Shown one piece after another: positions 25,523 through 34,574 of a stretch of 64,000 nt of DNA. Made by a program: the position numbers and the translations under genes. Origin of the DNA: Stenomitos rutilans HA7619-LM2. GTDB lineage: Bacteria; Cyanobacteriota; Cyanobacteriia; Leptolyngbyales; Leptolyngbyaceae. The DNA is taken from the NCBI GenBank assembly GCA_019358945.1, contig JAHHIE010000026.1, positions 23,627-87,626 of the forward strand, written 5' to 3'. Under the pieces are notes generated by a model that was not told the origin of the DNA, searched no databases, and saw only the letters and a list, made by a program, of their open reading frames with translations. Numbering within the stretch: the stretch's first letter is position 1; every line of letters starts with the position of its first letter.

Positions 25523-27103
25523 ATGTTGACCTTAAAGTCAATTAACTTCGAGCAACAGCAATTTCAAATCCATCAATTGCAGCAATCCCATCCTGAAAAG
25601 ATGGAATGGTTGATTGGACGCAGTACCGCTTGTGATCTGGTGTTACCCAATCCAGAGGTTAGCCGGGTACATGGCAGAATTATCTACCTGGACGATGCCT
25701 ATTATTTTACGGATATGGGTAGCAGCTTTGGATCATCGCTCAATGGCAAAAGCATCGCTGCGAATGAACAGCATGAACTGCACTTAGCTGATATTCTGCA
25801 ATTGGGAGAAACCTTTTTGTATGTGGAAGGGATTACGGCCCCTTCGCCCCTTTCATCAACAGCAGCCTTAGAAACTTATGCCTCCGTTTTGCTGCCGGAA
25901 GCAACCTGGGCGGGCGAAGACTTGCTGTGTCGTTGCTGCCGCATTATTGATGAAACGCCAGATGCCAGGACGTTTTGTTTCGTTGCCGATCCTCCAGTGC
26001 TGTTCGACTATAAGCCAGGGCAGTTTGTCAATCTGGCGATCGACGTTGATGACAAGCCTGTCATTCGCTCTTATTCCATTTCATCCTCGCCCACACGCCC
26101 CCATCACCTCAGTCTCACTATTAAGCGAGTGCCTGCGCCCTCAGATCAACCCGATGCCCCTGCTGGTCTTGTTTCCAACTGGATGCATGACCATTTGCAG
26201 GTGGGCGATCGCGTCCAGTTCATTGGTGGCGCGTTAGGGCACTTCACCTGTCTGCCCAACTTACCACCCAAGCTGCTGCTCATTTCGGCTGGTAGTGGCA
26301 TCACGCCCATGATGTCGATGACACGATGGGTACAGGATACGCTGGCAGACTGTGACATTATCTTTTTGCACAGCGCTCGTACACCAGAAGACATCATCTT
26401 TCGTACCGAACTAGAAATGATCGCGGCTCAGATGCCTAACTTCCATCTCGCCATCACTTTGACCCAGAAGCCACTGCAACACGCCTGGATGGGCTTGACT
26501 GGGCGGATTTCTACCTCAATGCTGCACATGATTGCTCCGGATCTCATGGAGCGATCGGTGTTTGTCTGCGGCCCAGAAGGATTTATGGAGGGCACGCGAT
26601 CGCTCCTGGAAACCATGAAATTCCCCATGCAGAACTACCAGGAAGAAAGCTTTGGTCGCAGCAAAAAAGCCAAGCCTGCCCCACGAGAAGCTGCCGCTAC
26701 CGTTTGGCGAATCGAATCAGAAACAGCGATCGCCCGCAATGGCAATGGTAATGGCAATGGACATCAAACAAAAACACTCTCTCCCACAAAGCTTGCCCCA
26801 GCAAAGTCCGCTCCTGCCAAACCTGCACCCGCTCAGACTGCCCCAATGGTGCACTTCCTCAAAGCCGAGCGACAGCTTCCAGTTGATGATACGGCCTCTA
26901 TTCTGGAATTAGCAGAGCAAGAAGGTATTCAAATTCGTCATGCCTGCCGTGTAGGTGCATGTGGTGCCTGCAAAGTGCATGTCCGCCAGGGAAACGTCCG
27001 TTACGATACACCCCCCTCTGCGCTCAGTGCTGCTGACAAACAAGCTGGCTATGCTTTAGCGTGTGTGGCTTATCCTCAAGGTGCTTTAGCGATCGACGCT
27101 TAG
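25523..27103 (+). CDS. FHA domain - flavin/NAD reductase - [2Fe-2S] ferredoxin fusion
   Basis: This 526-residue protein joins three functions. Residues about 8-100 are an FHA domain (GRS 32-34, SRVH 47-50, DMGSSFGSSLNG 64-75) that binds phosphothreonine. About 130-370 are a ferredoxin-reductase module: FAD site RSYSISSSP (182-190), NAD-binding SAGSGITPMM (255-264), and VCGPEGF (348-354). After a Gly/Asn then Lys/Ala/Pro-rich linker (403-440), residues 441-526 are a plant-type [2Fe-2S] ferredoxin with Cys475, Cys480, Cys483 and Cys514. The reductase-ferredoxin part resembles oxygenase or Hcr-type reductases. It follows the Ser/Thr kinase and the Fe-S membrane protein on the same strand. Confidence 0.9.
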   Translation: MLTLKSINFEQQQFQIHQLQQSHPEKMEWLIGRSTACDLVLPNPEVSRVHGRIIYLDDAYYFTDMGSSFGSSLNGKSIAANEQHELHLADILQLGETFLYVEGITAPSPLSSTAALETYASVLLPEATWAGEDLLCRCCRIIDETPDARTFCFVADPPVLFDYKPGQFVNLAIDVDDKPVIRSYSISSSPTRPHHLSLTIKRVPAPSDQPDAPAGLVSNWMHDHLQVGDRVQFIGGALGHFTCLPNLPPKLLLISAGSGITPMMSMTRWVQDTLADCDIIFLHSARTPEDIIFRTELEMIAAQMPNFHLAITLTQKPLQHAWMGLTGRISTSMLHMIAPDLMERSVFVCGPEGFMEGTRSLLETMKFPMQNYQEESFGRSKKAKPAPREAAATVWRIESETAIARNGNGNGNGHQTKTLSPTKLAPAKSAPAKPAPAQTAPMVHFLKAERQLPVDDTASILELAEQEGIQIRHACRVGACGACKVHVRQGNVRYDTPPSALSAADKQAGYALACVAYPQGALAIDA

Positions 27104-27132
27104 AATCCGCAGAGGGATCGTGTTGTGAACGA

Positions 27133-27190
27133 CAGCGGTCAGTGGTCAGCTTTCTAAGCAAAGCCAACCACTGACCGCTAACTGCTGATT
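27133..27190. repeat. GGTCAGT / ACTGACC inverted heptamers
   Basis: AGCGGTCAGTGGTCAGCTTT faces CCAACCACTGACCGCTAACT, giving a hairpin just after the reductase gene that could also help terminate its transcript. Confidence 0.6.
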
Positions 27191-27303
27191 GCCGTCAATA
27201 GAACGATCGCGCCTTTCACGTTGCACAAGTTAGGGATGCCTGTTACGCTCCATAAAATATCAGTCTGGCTGCAACCAGTCATTCCCATTGTGACATTTCC
27301 ATT

Positions 27304-29196
27304 GTGAAAATTCTTCTGGTAGAAGATGATGAGCCAGTTGCTGCCATGCTGGTAGACGTGCTGACAGCCCAGCACTATACCGTTGATGTTGCAGCGGATG
27401 GTGAACTTGGGCTGGAATTAGCGATCAACTGGGACTATGAGCTGATTTTGCTCGATTTGCAGATTCCAAAGCTGGATGGCATTCGCCTTTGCCGTAAAAT
27501 CCGAGCACAAGGATTTCAAAAACCTATTCTTTTATTAACGGCCAAAGATTCTAGTGAAGATGTGGTAAGGGGTCTGGATGCAGGGGCCGATGACTATGTG
27601 ACGAAGCCCTACAATTTGTCTGAATTGCTTGCCCGGTTGCGGGCGTTGCTCCGACGGCGCGAGACGAGTTTGGCACCACTGGTGCTGACGTGGGAAAAGC
27701 TGCGAGTGAATCTCTATGCGGCAGACGTCACATATGCGGAAGAACCACTTGCGCTCACGCCCAAAGAATACAGTTTGTTGAGCTTGTTTTTACGCAATCC
27801 TCAGAGGGCCTTTAGCCGCAGCGATATTCTCGATCGCCTCTGGTCGATCGATGCGTCGCCCAGTGAAGGTACGGTGACCAATCTCATCAAAGATTTGCGG
27901 CAAAAGCTGAAAGCGGCTGGGATGACGGCAGCTTTGCTGGAAACGGTTTACGGGTTAGGTTACCGCTTGAAAGCCCCACCCCAAACCCGCTCGATCGCCG
28001 AAGGGTCAGACGCTTCACCCCCAACAATGACTACTGTCCTATCACGGTCTGAGCAAACGTCGGATTTTGACAAGCAACTGATGTCGATCAACAAGGTGTT
28101 GCAGCGGTATCAAAAGACGTTTGTCGATCGGGTAGCATTACTGGAGCAGGTTGAAATGTCCTTGCAACAGGGCACCTTAAGCCAGGACTTACAGCTAGAA
28201 GCCGTTCAGGAAGCGCACCGCTTGGCCGGAACTTTAGGCTCTTTTGGCTATGGTACGGGGTCGCAATTGGCACGAACGATCGAGCAATTGTTGCACACGG
28301 AGCTAGCACCCGCTGATCGCCCGTCCCTTACCAATCTGATTGCAGCGCTCAAGCAAGAGCTAGCAGGCCCACCGACCCCATTTAGTGTGCATGATGTTCA
28401 GCCCAGGACAACGCACCTGGTTCTGACCATTGATGAAGAGACCACCTTTACCCAACAATTGGAAGCAGCGGCCTCGGCGTGGAACATTCATCTTGAAGTT
28501 GCGCCTCAGATTGAAATGGTTCAGGTTGTGCTGGCTAAGGTTAAGCCCGATGCTATTTTGCTGACGCTCAATCCCCATCAGGTAGAAGCAGCGTTGGGAT
28601 TGTTGCAGACCTTGAGGATACAACTGCCAGCCGTACCGATTTTAGTGATGACGGAACACGATCGCCTGGTCGATCGCGTCACTGTTTCTCGTCTGGGTGT
28701 CCGGCGCTTTTTGCACAAAGCTGTGGGCACGACCCAGATTGTTGAAGCGCTGCTGCAACTACTACCCAGGGTTGCTACCTCTGATGCCAGGGTACTGCTC
28801 GTCGATGATGACCCCCTCATGCTGGAGGGCTTGCAACATCACCTGCAACCCTGGGGTCTGGATGTGATTAGCCTGCAAGATTCGAGTCAATTTTGGGATG
28901 TACTTACCGTCACCAAGCCCGACTTACTGGTGTTAGATCTGGAAATGCCCACGTTTGATGGAATTGACCTGTGCCGCGTGGTACGTCAGGATCTCCAGTG
29001 GGGCAATTTGCCCATCTTAGTGGTTACAGCTCATACCGATATGACTTCCATTCAGCAGGTTTTTGCGGCAGGTGCTGACGATTTTATTGGTAAGCCAGTT
29101 GTAGGGCCAGAACTGGTCACGCGCGTGATTAGCCGCCTCGATCGCGTTCGCTTGCAGCACGAACTGGAAACCATGAAGCGGAGCATTGGCGCATGA
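27304..29196 (+). CDS. Multidomain response regulator: REC - OmpR DNA-binding - HPt - REC-like - REC
   Basis: The 630-residue protein starts at GTG 27304. A receiver domain at 1-120 has phosphoacceptor Asp51, DD at 8-9 and Lys in VTKP. A winged-helix domain at about 130-225 (EEPLALTPKEYSLL, TVYGLGYRL) is of OmpR type. About 255-345 is an HPt domain with the motif EAHRLAGTLGSFGYG. About 365-480 is a degenerate receiver (VLTIDEETTF) lacking the Asp. About 488-615 is a second canonical receiver (LLVDDDPLM, DLEMPTFDG, GKP). It thus combines DNA binding with phosphorelay parts. Its stop overlaps the start of the histidine kinase gene (ATGA), showing translational coupling. Confidence 0.92.
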   Translation: MKILLVEDDEPVAAMLVDVLTAQHYTVDVAADGELGLELAINWDYELILLDLQIPKLDGIRLCRKIRAQGFQKPILLLTAKDSSEDVVRGLDAGADDYVTKPYNLSELLARLRALLRRRETSLAPLVLTWEKLRVNLYAADVTYAEEPLALTPKEYSLLSLFLRNPQRAFSRSDILDRLWSIDASPSEGTVTNLIKDLRQKLKAAGMTAALLETVYGLGYRLKAPPQTRSIAEGSDASPPTMTTVLSRSEQTSDFDKQLMSINKVLQRYQKTFVDRVALLEQVEMSLQQGTLSQDLQLEAVQEAHRLAGTLGSFGYGTGSQLARTIEQLLHTELAPADRPSLTNLIAALKQELAGPPTPFSVHDVQPRTTHLVLTIDEETTFTQQLEAAASAWNIHLEVAPQIEMVQVVLAKVKPDAILLTLNPHQVEAALGLLQTLRIQLPAVPILVMTEHDRLVDRVTVSRLGVRRFLHKAVGTTQIVEALLQLLPRVATSDARVLLVDDDPLMLEGLQHHLQPWGLDVISLQDSSQFWDVLTVTKPDLLVLDLEMPTFDGIDLCRVVRQDLQWGNLPILVVTAHTDMTSIQQVFAAGADDFIGKPVVGPELVTRVISRLDRVRLQHELETMKRSIGA

Positions 29197-32100
29197 TTCC
29201 ACTGCGGCGATTAGACTGGCCTACGTTGCAGAAGCAAAAGCGCGATCGACAGACGGCCATTCCCTTGCGGTGGGTGCTGGTTGTGCCCTTTGTGCTGCTG
29301 GTTGTGGGCACCGTTGGACTGGTCGAGTATCTGTATCTTCGGAACGAGCAACAGTTGGTGCAAGACTTTGCAGGCAGATTGATGGAAGAGGTAAGCAATC
29401 GCGTGGCGCTTTATCTCAACAATTATCTTGAAACGCCGCAGCAGATTAACCGAGTGAATGCCAGCCTAATTCAATTTGAGGATAGCGATCGCAGGAACCC
29501 AAGCCAGTTACAACGTCGCTTTTTGCACCAGATTCAAGCGTTCAGCTCTGTAAACCGGATTCATTTCACCAATCCTCAGGGCGGCTATGTCTCTGTGGGC
29601 AGCGATCAACGGGGCCTTACCGTGGCAGCGACCGATCGCTTCGTCAAAGGAACACTCAGAGTCTACAGCATCGATCGTGCGGGCACATGGACAAGCCTGT
29701 TGCTCACGCGACACCCTTACGATGCCACAACCCGTCCTTTTTATCGACGAGCTGCCGAAACAGGCAAACCCACATGGGCACCGATCTACGCCTATGTACC
29801 ATCATTTCAAGGCTTGGGGCTTGCTGCCACCTACCCCCTCTATGACAAAAACCGTCAATTACAAGGGGTTTTAGCAAGCGATCTGTCGTTGGTCTCAATC
29901 ACACAGTATTTGAGAAAGCTGAGCATTGGGACGCATGGAATGGCGTTCATCATGGAGCGATCGGGGCTACTGGTCGCCTCTTCAACCACTGAAGATGCCT
30001 TTGTGACAAACACCGATCGCACGCGTTATCGCCGTCTGCAAGCGTTTGACAGCCAGGAACCGCTGATCCACTTAGCGGCAAGGCACCTGGTCTCTCGCTA
30101 CGGCACCTTAGATCACATTACAGCCCCTACCCAGCTTCACGTTGAAACAGAGGGCAGGCGGCAATTTCTTCAGGTGACACCCGTGCGCGATCGCCTGGGG
30201 TTAGATTGGCTGCTGGTCGTGACTATACCAGAAGCAGATTTTACGGAGCAAATGGATGCGAATACACACCTGGCGATTTTGTTCAGCCTGGGTGCCCTGG
30301 TTAGCGCGATCGCGTTGGGTCTTGTGACAGCCCAGAGGATTGTGCAGCCAATCCAGCGGTTGAGTTGGGCTAGCCGCGCACTGGCGCAGGGAGACTGGCA
30401 TGAAACCCTCCAGGAAGATAGTGCGATCGCCGAATTGCAGGGCCTCACACGCTCTTTTAACCAGACGGCTGCACAGTTACAGCGCTCTTTTGATCACGTT
30501 AAAACCGCACTGCAAGCCTCAGAAGAACGCTTTGCCAAAGTGTTTCGCGCCAGCCCCGATCCGATCGCGATCGCCACTCCTGACGGGCGTTACCTGGACG
30601 TAAACGATGCCTTTATCAGCTTATTTGGTTATCCACGGGATGCATTGGTGGGTCGCACCGCGGCAGAGGTCGGTTTGTGGTCTAACCTGGCTGACCGAGA
30701 ACACGCCATGCAGCGAGTGTTGGCAGGTGAACGGGTGCGCAATCTCGAAGTGACCTTTCAAAACCACCTGGGTCAGCAACTCACGGCGCTGTACTCAGCC
30801 GAAAGCATGGACATTCAGGGGCAGCAGTGCATTATTGCCATTGCCAAAGAAATTACCGATCGCAAGCAATTGGAATTGGCGCTGCAACAATCGGAAGCGA
30901 AGCTCAATGATATTTTAAGCAGTGCCATCACCTCGATTTGTTGTTATCGCCTCCATCCAGACGGGCAGCTAGCATACGAATATTTTTCGCCCAGCAACAC
31001 GATCGTGTTTGGCTACACCCCAGAGGAACTGTGTGCTGATCCAGCGCTGTGGCGATCACGAGTGCATCCAGCCGATCGCAATCAAGCGCTGGGGGTCATA
31101 CCACCAACGTTTGCCGAAGGTTTCATCACCACAGAATACCGGTTTCGCCACAAAGATGGAACCCAACGGTGGATTCTCGATCATCTAACCTTTTGCCCCC
31201 ATCAGGATGAGGGCTGGATTGTCACCGCTGTGGCGATCGACAACACCGATCGCAAGCGCGTTGAAGCGGCCCTGCGCCACAGTGAAGCGGCACTCCGTCG
31301 TGCTCAGCAGGTGGCTCACGTGGGCAGTTGGGAACTAGATGTTGCCACAGAAAACGTCGTCTGGTCAGAAGAAAGCTTCCACATTTTTGGCTGGGATGTC
31401 ACGCAGCCAGAACCAACGCTTGCTCAATTTATGGCGTTGCTTCATCCCGACGATCGCTACTCCCTGGAGCACAGTGTAAGGCACACGATCGCCACTGGAA
31501 TGCCTTACAGCACTGACTTTCGCGCGGTGCTACCCGATGGCACTATCCGTTATGTTGAGGCCAAAGGCGAAGCGATCGTCAACCAGTATGAGCAGGTGAC
31601 CCAACTCATTGGCACCAATCTTGATATTACAGACCGTACGCAAGCAGAACTGGCGCTCCGCCAAAGCGAAGCCATCAAAAATCAAATTCTTAAAGCCATT
31701 CCAGATTTAATCCTCTGGATGAAGGTAGACGGCACCTGTATTGATTTAATCGACAGCCCGACGATTAGCAGTTTGTTTGATAAAACAAAAGCCATTGGTA
31801 AAAACCTCTACGACTTCCTGCCCTCAGACCTCATACAGCCAAGGAGGAACGCCATTCAACAAGCGCTCAGCACGGGAGATGTCATCGTCTATGAGCATCA
31901 GATACACGTACAAGGGGGTATCAGATATGAAGAAGTGCGGGTTGTGAAGGTGGAGGACGATCGCATCTTAGTCATTGTGAGAGATGTAACCGATCGTAAA
32001 CGGGCAGAAGATGCCTTACGTCAGTACGAACGCATTGTTGCCGCTACCACCGATGGCATTTCACTGATTGATCGCAACTATATCTATCGTGCGATCAATC

Positions 32101-33440
32101 CTTCTTACCTCAGTCGCTTTAACAAAAAACACGATGATATTGTGGGACATTCCGTGGCGGAATTAATCGGTCAAGACATTTTTGAGGCCGTGATTAAAGA
32201 GCGTCTGGATGCCTGCTTTGCAGGACAAACCATTCAGTATGAAGACTGGTTTACCTTCCCAACAATGGGAACTCAGTTCATGGGTGTGACTTACGATCCA
32301 TATCTTGAATTGGATCAAACCATTTCTGGCGCAGTGGTTACGGTGCGCAACCTGACTGACCTGAAACAGGCAGAAGCCGCACTGCGCGACAGTGAAGCAC
32401 GCTTTCGCAGTGCCTTTCAGGATGCCCCTATTGGGATGGCATTAATTGCGTTGGGCGATCGCTGGCTGAAAGTGAATCCCATGCTCTGCGCCATGCTGGG
32501 CTACAGCGAAACCGAACTACTTTCAATGCAAGCTTCTGTTCTTGTGCATGCAGACGATCGCCAACGATTCCAGCAGTGTGCAGAGCAGGTCTTATCACAA
32601 CGCAACGATGCGGCTCAGGCTGAATTACGCTATCAGTGCAGTGGAGGACGCATAGCATGGGGGCGACAAAGTCTATCACTGGTGCGCGATGGCGAGAACT
32701 ACCCGCTTTACTACGTAGCACAGATTCAAGATGTCACAGAGCAGCAAGCGATTGACCAGATAAAGAATGAATTTATTGCCATCGTTAGCCATGAATTACG
32801 CACACCGCTAACGGCCATTAAAGGCTTTTTGGGCTTGCTCAACACAGGCATTTACGAGAGTAAGCCTGAAAAAGCAAAACGCATGGTTGAACTGGCTTTG
32901 TCCAACAGCGATCGTCTGGTGCGTCTGGTGAACGATATCCTGGATTTAGAACGGCTCTCTTCGGGGAAGGTGCCACTTGTCCTTGAAGCTTGTCAGGCGG
33001 AGGAGCTAGTGCAACAAGCTGTGGAGGGCGTACACTTGATCGCCGATGCAGCCCACGTCACGCTACTGGTTATCCCGGCTGCTATCAAACTTTGGGCGGC
33101 TCCTGATGCCATCATCCAAACTCTCACCAATTTGCTGAGTAACGCGATCAAATTTTCCCCTGCCCATGCCACCATCACGATCGCAACCAGCCTTCAGACG
33201 AATGCCGTGCTGTTTCAGGTCCAGGATCAGGGCAGGGGCATTCCCGCAGACAAATTAAAAACCATCTTTGGGCGCTTTCAGCAGGTCGATGTTTCAGATG
33301 CTCGACAACGAGGTGGTACTGGGCTGGGACTGGCAATTTGCCAGAGCATCATACAGCAGCATAACGGCAGCATCTGGGTTGAAAGCGAAGTCGGTCATGG
33401 CAGCACCTTCTATTTCACAGTACCCACGCCAGAAGCGTAA
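29193..33440 (+). CDS. Membrane histidine kinase: dCache - HAMP - multiple PAS - HisKA - HATPase
   Basis: The 1415-residue sensor kinase has a membrane helix at about 25-48 (VLVVPFVLLVVGTVGLVEYL), a periplasmic dCache-type sensor (about 50-350), a second helix at about 365-385, a HAMP region and six PAS/PAC modules (about 440-1180; PAC ends such as EITDRKQLE, AIDNTDRKRVE, LDITDRTQAE, VRDVTDRKRAE). The HisKA domain has His1200 in SHELRTP. The ATPase domain has N box NLLSNAIKFSP, G1 DQGRGIP and G2 GGTGLGLAI. It begins inside the stop codon of the upstream response regulator, which is its likely partner; two further receivers follow downstream. Confidence 0.93.
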   Translation: MIPLRRLDWPTLQKQKRDRQTAIPLRWVLVVPFVLLVVGTVGLVEYLYLRNEQQLVQDFAGRLMEEVSNRVALYLNNYLETPQQINRVNASLIQFEDSDRRNPSQLQRRFLHQIQAFSSVNRIHFTNPQGGYVSVGSDQRGLTVAATDRFVKGTLRVYSIDRAGTWTSLLLTRHPYDATTRPFYRRAAETGKPTWAPIYAYVPSFQGLGLAATYPLYDKNRQLQGVLASDLSLVSITQYLRKLSIGTHGMAFIMERSGLLVASSTTEDAFVTNTDRTRYRRLQAFDSQEPLIHLAARHLVSRYGTLDHITAPTQLHVETEGRRQFLQVTPVRDRLGLDWLLVVTIPEADFTEQMDANTHLAILFSLGALVSAIALGLVTAQRIVQPIQRLSWASRALAQGDWHETLQEDSAIAELQGLTRSFNQTAAQLQRSFDHVKTALQASEERFAKVFRASPDPIAIATPDGRYLDVNDAFISLFGYPRDALVGRTAAEVGLWSNLADREHAMQRVLAGERVRNLEVTFQNHLGQQLTALYSAESMDIQGQQCIIAIAKEITDRKQLELALQQSEAKLNDILSSAITSICCYRLHPDGQLAYEYFSPSNTIVFGYTPEELCADPALWRSRVHPADRNQALGVIPPTFAEGFITTEYRFRHKDGTQRWILDHLTFCPHQDEGWIVTAVAIDNTDRKRVEAALRHSEAALRRAQQVAHVGSWELDVATENVVWSEESFHIFGWDVTQPEPTLAQFMALLHPDDRYSLEHSVRHTIATGMPYSTDFRAVLPDGTIRYVEAKGEAIVNQYEQVTQLIGTNLDITDRTQAELALRQSEAIKNQILKAIPDLILWMKVDGTCIDLIDSPTISSLFDKTKAIGKNLYDFLPSDLIQPRRNAIQQALSTGDVIVYEHQIHVQGGIRYEEVRVVKVEDDRILVIVRDVTDRKRAEDALRQYERIVAATTDGISLIDRNYIYRAINPSYLSRFNKKHDDIVGHSVAELIGQDIFEAVIKERLDACFAGQTIQYEDWFTFPTMGTQFMGVTYDPYLELDQTISGAVVTVRNLTDLKQAEAALRDSEARFRSAFQDAPIGMALIALGDRWLKVNPMLCAMLGYSETELLSMQASVLVHADDRQRFQQCAEQVLSQRNDAAQAELRYQCSGGRIAWGRQSLSLVRDGENYPLYYVAQIQDVTEQQAIDQIKNEFIAIVSHELRTPLTAIKGFLGLLNTGIYESKPEKAKRMVELALSNSDRLVRLVNDILDLERLSSGKVPLVLEACQAEELVQQAVEGVHLIADAAHVTLLVIPAAIKLWAAPDAIIQTLTNLLSNAIKFSPAHATITIATSLQTNAVLFQVQDQGRGIPADKLKTIFGRFQQVDVSDARQRGGTGLGLAICQSIIQQHNGSIWVESEVGHGSTFYFTVPTPEA

Positions 33441-33454
33441 GGGGCGATCGCGAA

Positions 33455-33575
33455 GGCACGTCAATTAAGTTTAGAAACCTTGTATCAGCCTTATCGCGCC
33501 CGTCCTCATAAACCAGGCTAGGGGCTGGAACCCTTGCTACAAATCATGTCATGAGTCATTGATGACAGCCCCTAG
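33455..33575 (-). mobile_element. MITE-like element, family A, copy 3 (reverse orientation)
   Basis: Read on the minus strand, this 121-bp stretch begins CTAGGGGCTGTCATCAAT. It shares the blocks GCAAGGGTTCCAGCCC, ACGGGCGCG and CAAGGTTTCTAA with copies 1 and 2. Its right terminal repeat is shortened (AATTGACGTGCC without the final CTAG). It lies just after the histidine kinase stop codon. Confidence 0.75.
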
Positions 33576-33618
33576 CATAATACTAAGGAACGAAAGTTCT
33601 AAAGTGTGATCTTGAGTT

Positions 33619-33645
33619 ACAGGCGCACGGCCGTGCGTCCCCTAC
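33619..33645. repeat. Degenerate relative of the GTAGGGGC palindrome
   Basis: GGCGCACGGCCGTGCGTCC followed by CCTAC is palindromic around GCACGGCCGTGC and has the CCCCTAC end of the repeat class seen at 17987-18015, but its left end is eroded. Confidence 0.6.
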
Positions 33646-33806
33646 AGAACATCTCACTAGTCGAAGTTCTTTAATCCGCGATCCTAAGCTCTGTGGGTTC
33701 TAGTGCTGAGTACTGAGGCGGAGTACAGAGTACTGAATGCTGTCTACAGCATTTAGGGAAATGGTATAAGAAAGGCTGGCTACCCGTTAAGCAATGTCAG
33801 AGCAGC

Positions 33807-34181
33807 ATGAACAAGCGCATTCTCGTGATCGATGATGAAGAAGCGTTGCGCGAACTTGCGGCGATTTGTCTGGAAGATCTGGGCGGATGGGACGTTACCG
33901 TCGCGGCATCAGGCCACGAAGGTCTCATGCAAGCGGCAACCCATACCCCAGACGCGATCTTGCTGGATGTTTCGATGCCTGATATGGATGGGTTTGCTGT
34001 CTACGAACAGCTTAAAGCAGATGACTCTTTGTGCCAGCTTCCTGTAGTACTGTTGACCGCCAAAGTTTTACCCGGCGATCGCTCCCGCTTTGCCCAAATG
34101 GATGTTGCAGGCGTAATTACAAAACCCTTCGACCCAACCTCGCTCTGTGCCGAGCTAGCAGCCATCTTAGGATGGGAATAA
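33807..34181 (+). CDS. Single-domain response regulator (CheY-like)
   Basis: The 124-residue protein is one receiver domain. It has acidic pair DDEE near residues 9-12, phosphoacceptor Asp in LLDVSMPDMDG, Thr in LLTAK and Lys in ITKPFDP. It starts at ATG 33807. No output domain is present, so it probably acts by protein interaction or as a phosphate sink or shuttle. It is paralogous to the receiver at 34575-34979; both end in a Leu-Gly-Trp motif. Its position downstream of the large hybrid signalling pair suggests it takes phosphate from that kinase. Confidence 0.9.
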   Translation: MNKRILVIDDEEALRELAAICLEDLGGWDVTVAASGHEGLMQAATHTPDAILLDVSMPDMDGFAVYEQLKADDSLCQLPVVLLTAKVLPGDRSRFAQMDVAGVITKPFDPTSLCAELAAILGWE

Positions 34182-34574
34182 CCTGGCTGTCATCCGCTTA
34201 TGAGTTCCTTATTTTTTTGCTCTAGTCTCTATTTACATTAGTCCCTGCCTACCAGTGACAGATGTCCTCAGCGATTCGATACGCTCAGTCGTGCGTTGTT
34301 ATTTGAGCGCTAATTGAGTATGGCACCTTCAGTTCATAGGAAGCGCTGTGATGAATCGATCGTGTTGCGGATATGTCTTGTGGTCATGTATCGATTCCTA
34401 GTTCTCACAAGGCTCGATCGCTGAGTTTGCACTCGTGGCTTCTGTCATTGTCTATTTTGAGGAGATACTAAATGCCACGACCAGTCATCCGCTTTTGATG
34501 GCTCTGGCTGCTTGATAGCAAGATGATTCTCATGACTCAGATCGGATTGCGATGTAAGCCTCACATATAAGCGA
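34182..34574. other. Spacer between two receivers
   Basis: This spacer of 390 bases has no gene except a strong GAGGAG (34459-34464) followed by an eight-codon frame with stop (34472-34498). I see no repeat or terminator. Confidence 0.4.

Noticed and set aside
29186..29431. 81-aa plus-strand frame
   Set aside because: It is an out-of-frame shadow of the regulator end and kinase start.
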